A stretch of 64,000 bases of DNA from assembly GCA_031082125.1 (NCBI GenBank), contig JAVHLM010000001.1, positions 151,455-215,454 on the forward strand, given 5' to 3'. The position numbers were made by a program, and so were the translations under genes. Below the pieces are notes generated by a model, which was not told where the DNA came from, did not search any database, and saw only the letters and a list, made by a program, of their open reading frames with translations. The DNA comes from Candidatus Eremiobacterota bacterium. GTDB lineage: Bacteria > Vulcanimicrobiota > CADAWZ01 > Ess09-12. Shown piece after piece: positions 1 through 8,700 of the stretch. Positions within the stretch are counted from its first letter, which is position 1. Each line of letters starts with the position of its first letter.

Positions 1-1324
1 AGAACCCGCTCATCTGCCTGATGCGCACCACGCAGGAGAGGATTTTCTGCGCCTCAACACTGCCGTTGAAACTCTCCCGGGGAGTCAGGCAGTTGTCGCA
101 GGCACCGCACTCATAAAGCACGTCTCCGTCGCCATTCCTGAATATTTCGCCAAAATAGCGCAGGAGCTCTATGCGCCTGCAGGTGCTGCTTTCTGCGAAC
201 CCGAGCATGCGGCCGAGCTGAATGCGGGCTATCTCCCGCTCATCCGGATCACTGACCTGGTCTATGAAGCTCATCTGTTTCGCATAGTCGCCGGCAGAGT
301 AAAGGAGCACACATTCGCCGGGGAGGCCGTCGCGGCCTGCGCGCCCTGTCTCCTGGTAATAGCTCTCGAGATTTTTGGGCATATCGTGATGGACCACGAA
401 GCGGACATCGGGCTTGTCGATGCCCATTCCGAAGGCAATGGTCGCCACCATCACGGAGACCTCGTCATGGATGAACTGTTCCTGGCGCCTTGTGCGCTCT
501 TCTGCTTCAAGGCCTGCATGGTAGGCCCGGGCCCGGATACCCCGGCGCTCAAGTGAAGCGGCGAGCTCCTCGGTCTGCTTGCGCGAAAGGCAGTAAATGA
601 TGCCGCTCTCATTTCTGTGGGATTCCAGGACCTGCAGCACCTGTTTCAATGGCTCGTGGCGGGCGATGACGCGGTATGAGAGGTTGGGGCGGTTGAAGCT
701 GGCCACATACTGCGCAGGCTCCGATAAGGCGAGGAATCGCGCTATATCCTCGCGCACTCTGGCGGTTGCAGTGGCAGTGAGAGCCATGAGAGGCACCTGG
801 GGGAAGCTGCCGCGGAGAGCCGAGAGCTCCCTGTAATCAGGCCTGAAGTCATGGCCCCACTCGGAGATGCAGTGGGCTTCGTCTATTGCTGCAAAGGCGA
901 GATTCCACTCTGCCAGGCGGGGAAGCATTCCTTTAAGGCGCTCAGGGGCAAGGTACAGTATTTTGAAGCGGCCCCGGTGGAGCTTTGCCCATCGCTTCCG
1001 GGACTCTTCAGCAGTAAGGGATGAGTTCAGGAATGTGGCAGGCACGCCGAGCTCGGTGAGGGCATCCACCTGGTCTTTCATCAGGGCGATGAGAGGCGAG
1101 ATCACCACGGTAAGGCCCTCTGTGGCAAGCGCCCGAAGCTGGTAGCAGAGCGACTTGCCCCCGCCGGTGGGGAGAAGGGCGATGACATCGCGCCCGCCCA
1201 GGCTGTCGGTGATGATTTCACGCTGAAGCGGCCGGAAAACAGCAAAGCCGAAGGAGCGCCTGAGCAAAGCATCAAGGCCATGCTCCTCCTTGAGGACAGT
1301 GCTTGTTTCAAGTGGAGACGGCAT
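1..1324 (-). CDS. recQ: ATP-dependent DNA helicase RecQ (3' end outside window)
   Basis: Superfamily 2 3'-5' DNA helicase of recombination and fork repair. Read leftward from an ATG at 1324-1322, behind an AAGGGA-type SD, the protein begins MPSPLETSTVLKEEHGLD. It shows RecQ motif 0 (FGFAVFRPLQREII), Walker A (LLPTGGGKSLCYQ), motif Ia (ISPLIALMKDQ) and the RecQ-specific Walker B (DEAHCISEWGHDFRPDY) near 850-900. Near the left edge come the zinc-binding subdomain (STCRRIELLRYFGE, then CGACDNC around 90-110) and the first residues of the RQC region, so about 440 residues are present and the RQC/HRDC C terminus lies outside. No neighbour is functionally linked; the next gene is divergent. Identification is secure from the motifs; only the C-terminal architecture is unknown. 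Confidence 0.95.
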   Translation of the reverse strand, partial: MPSPLETSTVLKEEHGLDALLRRSFGFAVFRPLQREIITDSLGGRDVIALLPTGGGKSLCYQLRALATEGLTVVISPLIALMKDQVDALTELGVPATFLNSSLTAEESRKRWAKLHRGRFKILYLAPERLKGMLPRLAEWNLAFAAIDEAHCISEWGHDFRPDYRELSALRGSFPQVPLMALTATATARVREDIARFLALSEPAQYVASFNRPNLSYRVIARHEPLKQVLQVLESHRNESGIIYCLSRKQTEELAASLERRGIRARAYHAGLEAEERTRRQEQFIHDEVSVMVATIAFGMGIDKPDVRFVVHHDMPKNLESYYQETGRAGRDGLPGECVLLYSAGDYAKQMSFIDQVSDPDEREIARIQLGRMLGFAESSTCRRIELLRYFGEIFRNGDGDVLYECGACDNCLTPRESFNGSVEAQKILSCVVRIRQMSGF

Positions 1325-1544
1325 GGTATTTCCCTTCCCCGGCTATCGAGAGCATTATGGATTTTTGCCACGCTGCCTGCAATCCAGGGTGGCATGCTCA
1401 ATGAAGAGAAGCTGGCGGCAATGCACGGGAGCCGCTTACAGGTCACAGGATCAAATATTGTATGCAAGATAAGGTTGTTCCTTCCTGGAACCAGAGATGC
1501 AGTCACTGAAAATAGGCGGCGCTTTCTTTTTGCGCAGGAGATCT

Positions 1545-1574
1545 CCCCTCCCTGAAAAAGTACTAGGGAGGGGG
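1545..1574 (+). promoter_or_regulatory. Hairpin that would sequester the SD of the ankyrin gene
   Basis: CCCCTCCCT (1545-1553) and AGGGAGGGG (1565-1573) are perfect 9-bp inverted arms around an 11-nt A-rich loop. The right arm is the Shine-Dalgarno of the gene starting at 1584 (9-10 nt spacing), so in RNA the left arm is an anti-SD. A translational switch is inference; the pairing is directly visible. Confidence 0.55.
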
Positions 1575-1583
1575 TGATATCAT

Positions 1584-2912
1584 ATGGGCTCCTTCTCACC
1601 TGCCTCGTGCCTTTCGATCCTCGGAGGGCTCCTTGTGATATATATTGCAAAAAAACTATGCTTGACCCCGATCTCGTGCCTCTCTGTTCTTGGTGTGCTC
1701 ATTTTGCTGCTCGCGGCAGTCTTCGTTTATTCTTTTGTCATCCAGCCCCTCCTCTGGAAGAACAGCCCCCGATCAAAATTTCTTGATGCCCTCCACGACG
1801 ATGACATGGAGATGCTGAAAAAGCTGGTGGAGCGCAATCCCGGCCTTGTGCGCCAGAAAGACGAGCTCGGCGTGCCTCTTATCCATTACACCGCATACTG
1901 GGGTAATTTTCCGGCCCTGGAGTATCTTGTGTCGCGCGGCGCCAATATCCACACCAAAGGAGTGGGCCGGGAGACGCTCCTCCATATAGCGTCAATGAAA
2001 GGGAACCTCCCCATGATCAAATTTCTCGTAGAGAGGGGCGCCGACATCACAAAGCCCGATGAATTCGGCCAGACGGCAATTGAAAGGGCCGCCTTCGGGG
2101 GAAAAGAGTCCGTGGAATACCTGCTCTCCCGCGGCGCTTCAGTCAACGAGAGGACCCGCTCGGGCAGAACGCCTTTACATAGCGCGATAAACAAGGGAGA
2201 CATGGCAGCAGCGAGACTTCTCATCGCCCGGGGAGCCGATGTCAATGCAAAGGATAATGAGGGCAGAACGCCTCTCCACCTCTCGAGCAACTTCGGGATA
2301 TCGGGCTTTCTTGTCTCAATGGGCGCTGACGTCAATGCCTGCGACGGGAACGGTCATACCCCCCTCCACAGAGCTCTTGACATGAGACTTCTCAATATGG
2401 CGGATCTGCTCCTGAAAAGCGGCGCCTCCATCACTCCGGCGGAAGAGCTCCTTTACGCGGTAATGCGCGGTGACAAAGCGAAGACCGGGCAGCTGCTCAG
2501 TGAGCATCCCCGCCTTGCTGCATCTATGGGAAGAGGCACGAGAGGATGGACGGTGCTCCACGAAGCGGCCTCCAGGGGGAATGCCGAGATAGCCGAGCTT
2601 ATTATCGCCGGCGGTGCCGATGTGAATGCCCGCGACGACAACGGCCTCACCCCGCTCCATGAAGCCTCCAGCCGCAGGAACAGGGCACTGGTGGAGCTTC
2701 TGCTTGCTCACGGCTCCTTTATCAATGCAAGGACAGAAGTCTTTGACGAGCGGGAGCACGGTATGCACGGGGGCGAGACAGCCCTCCATATGGCAGCGCT
2801 CAACGGAGACAGGGAGCTTTTCGATCTGCTTGCAGCCCGCGGGGCCGACACTTCTCTGAAGGACGCCAACGGGAACAGGGCGGAAGCATTGTTCAGGAAA
2901 TGGTCGGGATGA
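1584..2912 (+). CDS. Membrane-anchored ankyrin-repeat protein
   Basis: 442 residues. Two hydrophobic stretches at the N terminus (about 8-20 and 33-54, the second ending YSFVIQPLLW) should anchor it in the membrane. The rest, about 66-440, is a run of roughly eleven ankyrin repeats with recurring G-x-TPLH-A and LL-x-x-GA-D/S-x-N-A motifs; the middle repeat around 290-320 (TPAEELLYAVMRGDKAK) is degenerate and splits the array in two. Ankyrin arrays bind proteins; the partner is unknown. The start is the ATG at 1584 behind a strong GGAGGGGG, which lies inside the hairpin at 1545-1574. The next gene starts 20 bp downstream, so the three plus-strand genes to 5571 are probably one operon. No enzymatic domain is visible. 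Confidence 0.9.
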   Translation: MGSFSPASCLSILGGLLVIYIAKKLCLTPISCLSVLGVLILLLAAVFVYSFVIQPLLWKNSPRSKFLDALHDDDMEMLKKLVERNPGLVRQKDELGVPLIHYTAYWGNFPALEYLVSRGANIHTKGVGRETLLHIASMKGNLPMIKFLVERGADITKPDEFGQTAIERAAFGGKESVEYLLSRGASVNERTRSGRTPLHSAINKGDMAAARLLIARGADVNAKDNEGRTPLHLSSNFGISGFLVSMGADVNACDGNGHTPLHRALDMRLLNMADLLLKSGASITPAEELLYAVMRGDKAKTGQLLSEHPRLAASMGRGTRGWTVLHEAASRGNAEIAELIIAGGADVNARDDNGLTPLHEASSRRNRALVELLLAHGSFINARTEVFDEREHGMHGGETALHMAALNGDRELFDLLAARGADTSLKDANGNRAEALFRKWSG

Positions 2913-2932
2913 TAAGAAAGGAGCACTTGCCG

Positions 2933-3415
2933 ATGAACATCGATGCTGCAAAGAAAGAGATACGGGAAGCCCACAAGCTGAGGGCGGTGATGTACCACTA
3001 CCTGCTCGAGGAGATGGAAAGGGCCTTCGGCGCAGAGGAGGCCCGGGAAGTATTCAAAAAAGCCACTTTCCGCAAGGGAAGGGACGTGAGAAAGCAGTAT
3101 GAGGACTTTCTCACCAGGGGCGATTTTCACGGCCTTGCAAGGCATTTCGTGAAAGCCTCGGCCGCCGAAGGGGAGCTCTTCTCTCCCGCCATCGAGTCTG
3201 CTGACGGCGAAAAAGCCGTGCTCACCATGGCAGGCTGCCCTCTTGTGGAAGCCTGGAAGGAGCTGGGACTCGCGCCGCCAAGGATCAAAGTCCTCTGCGA
3301 GGTGGCGGCGGCGATAGACTACGGCACCTTCGAGTCGGAGAAGACTTCGCTTTCTTTCAGCAGCAGGATAGGCGCAGGCGATCCATGCTGCCGCCTCACC
3401 GTGGCGAAGAAGTAA
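2933..3415 (+). CDS. L-2-amino-thiazoline-4-carboxylate hydrolase-like protein
   Basis: 160 residues from the ATG at 2933, chosen because AAAGGAG lies 9 nt upstream; an in-frame start at 2900 would overlap the ankyrin gene. An N-terminal helical stretch (AKKEIREAHKLRAVMYHYLLEEMERAFG) and a C-terminal half with G-CPLVEAWKELGL, CE-AAAIDYGTFE and a final GAGDPCCRLTV follow the ATC-hydrolase-like (PF14196) pattern, in which the C-x-h-x-x-A-W and D-x-C-x-x-x-h elements recur. Most members have unknown substrates; only a Pseudomonas enzyme is linked to cysteine synthesis from thiazoline. Its place between an ankyrin gene and an FlhA-like gene gives no metabolic clue. The family call is by motif memory and moderate; the substrate is unknown. 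Confidence 0.6.
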   Translation: MNIDAAKKEIREAHKLRAVMYHYLLEEMERAFGAEEAREVFKKATFRKGRDVRKQYEDFLTRGDFHGLARHFVKASAAEGELFSPAIESADGEKAVLTMAGCPLVEAWKELGLAPPRIKVLCEVAAAIDYGTFESEKTSLSFSSRIGAGDPCCRLTVAKK

Positions 3416-3429
3416 GAGGAGGACTGCTC

Positions 3430-5571
3430 TTGAAGGACACGCCCCGCGAGGATTCTGAGGCGAGGACATGGCACCCTCCGCCGAAATGGCTTGAGCTGCT
3501 CTCTCTCATTCTGTTCCTGTCTCCCTTCCTTTTCATGGTGCTCTATTCCCTGCCCCCCGGGTGGATAGATATTCTGATTGGCTCAGCCCTGGGGATGTCT
3601 TTCCTGCTTTTCGTCGTCGCCTTTTTTGTCAAAGACAACCATTCTTTCGCAATCTTTCCCACCGCAGCGCTTATTCTGACCCTTTTCCGCATGGCCCTGT
3701 ACATCGCCTCCCTGAGAGCCGTCATCTGGAAGGGGATGGCCGGCGCCTCACCGGGCGTCGTGATTTCAGCCTTCAGCGCTCCTGAGGCGGCCGCAGGTCT
3801 CCTCCCCGGCCTTATGGCGCTCGCCCTGCTCATTTTCATCGAGCTTTTCATCATTGCCCGCCTGAAAGATAAGCTCCCTCTCATAGAGGAATATATGAAA
3901 TCCTTCCTCCCACCGGGCAAGCCGAATCCCCCGCCGGATTTCTGGCTTACCGAGGAGGAGCGCAGGCAGAAATACAGAGAGGTCGATTTTGCCGGCGCCC
4001 TTGACGGCACCGCGAGATTTATCACTTTCGACGCTTGGCTTACTGTTCTTCTCACCGCTGCGGCACTCCCGCTGGGATTTCATATCGGCAGGACCGCAGG
4101 CTTTGCGCCCGATGCCGCCCTCCTCAAGATAGTGAGCCTCTGTGCCGGCACCGGGCAGGCCGCCCTCTATTCAGCCCTCTTCGTGGGACTCGCCTGGGCG
4201 TCGGTCTTCACCAGGGCTCCCTACGGCAAAGACGAGGAGAACGGAAATAACCGAAATATCTCCATAGCGGTCTATGCTCTGGCAGTCATGCTGTGCCTCT
4301 CCGGGGTAATCATGCTGTTAGTGAAGGGCTCCTTTCCATGGTTCCCCTTCTTTACCACCTCAGGGGCCCTTGTGCTCATGGGGAGGCTTTACCCTTTGAA
4401 TCCTTTCGTCACCTTAAAGGAGCTTGCCGGCATACCGGCAAACCTTCGGAGGAAAAAAGACCTGAGAGAGCCCGAAAAACCCCTTCCTCCCCTTTCCCTT
4501 GAGCTGGGCAAAGGGAACCAGGCATGGTTTCGCAGGGATACCTTCATGAAGTGCCTCGAGCCTTATGCCAGGGAGCTCGAAACCGAGCTGGGGTCCACGA
4601 TGCCTCCTGTCTCGTTCAGCGAGGGCAGGTTCGGGGAAAAGGAATACATCATCGCGGTTACCGACGGCAGGAAGCAGACTTTTGCGAGGGAGTTCTGGGA
4701 GGTCCTTCCCGGTCGCCTTCTCGCCACCGGCCGTGATTGTGATCTTGCCGGGCTTGAGGGAATTGAAGCCTGCGAGCCCTTATACTGCCGCCCGGCCCTC
4801 TGGATCGAGGAATCTGCGAGGGAAAAGGCGGAATCGCAGGGGTGCATCGTCATGGATCCCCATGCCGTGATAGCGCAGCACCTTGCAGGACTGATAAGAA
4901 AGTCCTTTTCCTTCCTTCTCACCCTGAAAGAAGTGGAAGCCCGGTTAAAAAGGCTGCGCAGAGAGAAATACCCCGTCGGAGACCTCATACCGCGAAGACT
5001 GACCAGAGAAAAGCTTCATTCCATTCTTCAGGACCTGCTGAGGGAAAGGCTCCCCATCGGAGACCTCAAGGCCGTGCTGGCGGCGATAAAAGGTGCCGCC
5101 TCAGAGGGCCATGACCTGCCGGAGCTCACCGAGGCGTTGAGGGCGGAGCTGGCAGGACAGCTCTGCCTGAAGAGAAGTGACAGTGACGGGGCGCTGAAGG
5201 TTATCACCCTTGCGAGCGAGCTTGAGAAAAAGCTCCTTCTCGCCTCCACGGACTTCGCCGGCGAAAAAAAGGATGAGCTCTTCCAGGGAGTCTCCATGGG
5301 CATAAAACTGGTATATCTCGAGTGGCTCTCGGCGGGAGCAGCCCCTCTCCTGCTGGTATCTCCGCCGGTCAGGTCGCTGGTAAGAAAAATCACGGCGCAG
5401 CCTCCTGCCGATCCGCCGCTTTTCTGCTGCGTCAACCCGATGAGGCTCACCATAGCAGCGAAAAAAGCAGATCCTTGGTGCCCTGACCTCACTGTCATCT
5501 CCTCAAGCGACGTGCCCCGCGATGTGAAGCTCTCTGTCATCGCCGATATGAACATTGAGGATCCTTCCTGA
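3430..5571 (+). CDS. Divergent FlhA/SctV-type export gate protein, orphan
   Basis: 713 residues from TTG at 3430, preferred over ATG at 3385 (15 residues longer, overlapping the previous gene) because AGAGGAGG sits 7 nt upstream. The N-terminal half has about eight hydrophobic segments and the FlhA signature order: PPGWIDILIG, FPTAALILTLFRMALYIASLR (motif written across the break: FPTAALILTLFR, then MALYIASLR), SPGVVISAFS, a cytoplasmic loop with PPGK, then DFAGALDGTARFITFDAW (FlhA: DFYGAMDGASKFVRGDA). The C-terminal half matches the cytoplasmic ring domain: LELGKGN, PALWIEESAREKAESQG, VMDPHAVIAQHL, ILQDLLRERLPIGDLKAV. In flagellar and type III systems FlhA/SctV forms the nonameric gate that docks substrates. 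The conserved FHIPEP loop (normally PGKQMAIDADLNAG) is replaced by PGKPNPPPDFWL, and no other export gene is in the window. Family membership is firm; whether it still exports anything is not. Confidence 0.85.
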   Translation: MKDTPREDSEARTWHPPPKWLELLSLILFLSPFLFMVLYSLPPGWIDILIGSALGMSFLLFVVAFFVKDNHSFAIFPTAALILTLFRMALYIASLRAVIWKGMAGASPGVVISAFSAPEAAAGLLPGLMALALLIFIELFIIARLKDKLPLIEEYMKSFLPPGKPNPPPDFWLTEEERRQKYREVDFAGALDGTARFITFDAWLTVLLTAAALPLGFHIGRTAGFAPDAALLKIVSLCAGTGQAALYSALFVGLAWASVFTRAPYGKDEENGNNRNISIAVYALAVMLCLSGVIMLLVKGSFPWFPFFTTSGALVLMGRLYPLNPFVTLKELAGIPANLRRKKDLREPEKPLPPLSLELGKGNQAWFRRDTFMKCLEPYARELETELGSTMPPVSFSEGRFGEKEYIIAVTDGRKQTFAREFWEVLPGRLLATGRDCDLAGLEGIEACEPLYCRPALWIEESAREKAESQGCIVMDPHAVIAQHLAGLIRKSFSFLLTLKEVEARLKRLRREKYPVGDLIPRRLTREKLHSILQDLLRERLPIGDLKAVLAAIKGAASEGHDLPELTEALRAELAGQLCLKRSDSDGALKVITLASELEKKLLLASTDFAGEKKDELFQGVSMGIKLVYLEWLSAGAAPLLLVSPPVRSLVRKITAQPPADPPLFCCVNPMRLTIAAKKADPWCPDLTVISSSDVPRDVKLSVIADMNIEDPS

Positions 5572-5764
5572 GACTCGCGGGAGGATTCCTGAAGGCATCA
5601 CTGGAGCCAGGCGAGACTTCATTTCAATGAATGGAACCGGCATTCTGAGTGAAACCTCACGATCACGGGGAATATATGGGCATGATATGCGCCTGTGAAG
5701 AGGGAGGGAGCGGCGGAGAAAGGCCGAAAGATACCTTATCAGATATCAGGCAGGGGGTACTCTC

Positions 5765-8700
5765 ATGAAAAACAAGCTTTCCCTTTTTTTCATCCTTGTG
5801 ATTGCAGCAGTGATCGTGGGATATCCGGCCTTTCATCACTACCGACTGGCCCGCACCGACACCACCCCGATGTGGGATGCCGTCAAGGCGGCGCAGGACA
5901 AGGGCCTTCCTCAGACGGCAATAGCGGAGCTCAAGAAAATCTATCCCATAGAGCTTGCAAAAAAGCAGTACGGCAAAGCTCTCAAGGCCATCACGCTGCA
6001 GATCTTCCTGGAATCCAACATCGCGGGAAACAAGCCCGAAGTCAAGGTAAACAGGATGAAGGAGGAGCTGACGAAGGCGAACCGGCAGATGAAGCCCCTG
6101 ATGAACACGGTCCTCGCCCAGTGGTACTGGCATTATTACAACCAGAACCGCTGGCGGTTCCTCAACAGGACAGAGACTTCCGGGCTCAAGGAAGATGACT
6201 TCACCACGTGGGATCTTCCCAAGCTCTTCAGGGAGATTGACGGCATCTACCAGTCCCTCCTCAAGGACGAGGGCACCCTCAAGAGAATGAAGACCGCAGA
6301 TTTCACCGAGGTGATAAGCCCGGGGAATGTCCCGGCGCTCCGTCCCACCCTCTTTGACTTCGTAGCTTACCAGGCCCTGGAATTTTACACCTCAGCGGAG
6401 CAGCACGCCGCGCAGCCCGAGGATTCCTTCGAGGTCACCGCGGACTCGGGAGCCTTCGACGAGGCTCAAAAATTCACCAGGTTCTCGCCGGAGACCACCG
6501 ACACTGATTCCCCGGTGCTCAAAGCCCTCAGGATATACCAGAGACTCCTGTTGCTCCACCAGAACGACAGCGACAAGGATGCCTTCCTTGACGCCGACAT
6601 CAGCCGCCTCAACTATATCTTCAATATCGCCTCGGGAGAGAACAGGGAGGCTGTCTTTGCAAAGAGGCTTGAGGAAATTATCACGAAATATCCTTCCTCG
6701 GATCTCTCGAGCCTTGCATCCTATCATCTCGCGATGCAGGCATACAATAAAAAAGAGTATGTCAAGGCATACTCCCTCGCTGAAAAAGGGAAAAACGCCT
6801 ATCCCTCGTCGTACGGGGGCCAGAAATGCGAGCAGCTCCAGAGCTCCATCAAGGAAAAAAGCCTGGCCCTCAAAATCGAGGGCATAGTGCCGCCGGGCAT
6901 TCCTTCAAAGCTCCTCGTGCACTACAGGAACATAGACTCCCTCACTCTCAGGGTGCTGAAAGATGACTGGAAGCGCTATCTTGACATTAACAGGTCGATA
7001 CAGTATATCAACGATTCTGATTTAGAGGCCTTTCTCAGCAAAAAGCCCGCGGCCGAGCTCACCGTGCCCCTCAAGCCCACATCGGATTACAGGCAGAAAG
7101 AGGCACTCATTGACCTGCCTGCCCTCCCGCCTGGCTTTTACAGGGTCCTCGCGAGCAACCGGAAGGACTTTGCAAGGAGCGAAAACTGCATAGAGCACTG
7201 CCCTGTCTGGGTAAGCAACGTGGCGGCAGTTATCCGCGAGCGGAACGGCGCCGTGGAAGGCATTGTTGTCGAGGGAACAAGCGGTGCTCCCGTCGGAGGA
7301 GCCGTGGTGAAAGCCTATACCCTCAAGGACTACAACGAAAAATTTTATAAAGTCACCTCTTCCACGACCACCGACGGGGGAGGCTCCTTTTCACTCCCCT
7401 CCCCTTCAGGTGATTTCGAGAGAAGAAGCAGAATCTACGTGAATGACGGCAGGGGCTCGGAGTTCCTGGAGTCCAATGAGTCCTATTACTATTCTGAAGG
7501 GGAGAGGGAAAAGGCTTTTCAAAGCATGGTGTTCTTCACTGATCGGTCCATTTACCGCCCCGGCCAGGCGATCCATTTCAAAGGCATTGCGCTTGACATC
7601 GATCAGCAGCGCCAGAACTACAAAGTGACAGCCGCGAGAAAGGTCACGGTACGGTTCACCGACACCAACGGGCAGGAAATAGCGAAGTCTGGCTTTACCA
7701 CCAATGACTTCGGCTCCTTCAGCGGCACCTTCACCGCGCCAAAAGACCGCCTTCCGGGGAGAATGACAATTGCCTCCGCCGATCCCGAAGGGTCATGCAC
7801 CGTCTCTGTAGAGGAATACAAACGCCCTAAATTCTCGGTGAAGATAGTCACCCCCAAAAAAGCCTTTACCCTCGGCGAGGAAGTGACCATTGAGGGCGGC
7901 GCGGAATCTTACAGCGGCGCTCCCATTGACGGAGCCAAGGTGGCTTACAAGGTCAACAGGCAGGTAATGATGCCGCCATGGGAGCGCTTTTTCGGAGGGG
8001 GCGGCGTCTCATACGGTGACCAGGAGCTGGCCCATGGCACTCTTGTAACGGATAAAGAGGGAAAATTCAGGATCATCTTCCAGGCAAAGCCCGATGCCAG
8101 GGTGAAAAAATCAGGGGAGCCCACCTTTCTCTTCCGGATTGCCGCCGACGTGACCGACAGCACAGGCGAGACAAGAAGCGACGAGAAGTCCATAAGGCTT
8201 GGCTATACGTCAATGGAAGCTACGATAAGTGCAGATTCCTGGCAGGTGGCTGACAGGCCCGTCACCCTCTCGATCCATACGGCCACCCTCGACGGCGAGC
8301 CCCAGAAAGCATCGGGAGAGGTGGAGCTCTTCTGCCTGCGCCAGCCGAAAAAGCCGGTCAGGCCGGGATTGGATGCCGCCCGGGAGCCGTCGAACTCTTC
8401 CGGTGACGAGGAGGAAGAGGATGCCGGGCCAGGTGAGGTGCAGGAGGATGCCGGACCAAACGATGAGGGTATCCCGGCGCCATCAACGGACTACCAGTCG
8501 TGGCCCCGGGGCGGCCTTGTCAAGAAAATGCCCTTTACCACCGATGACAAAGGCAGCGGCGTGCTTTCGGTGCCCCTCGGGGAAGGCTCCTACAGGGCAC
8601 GCCTTACTACGAAGGATCCCTCAGGCAACAAAGTCACTGCAATGGTGGCCTTGCTGGTGGTGAACAGCCGCCTTGAAAAATTCCCCGTGAGCGTCCCTTC

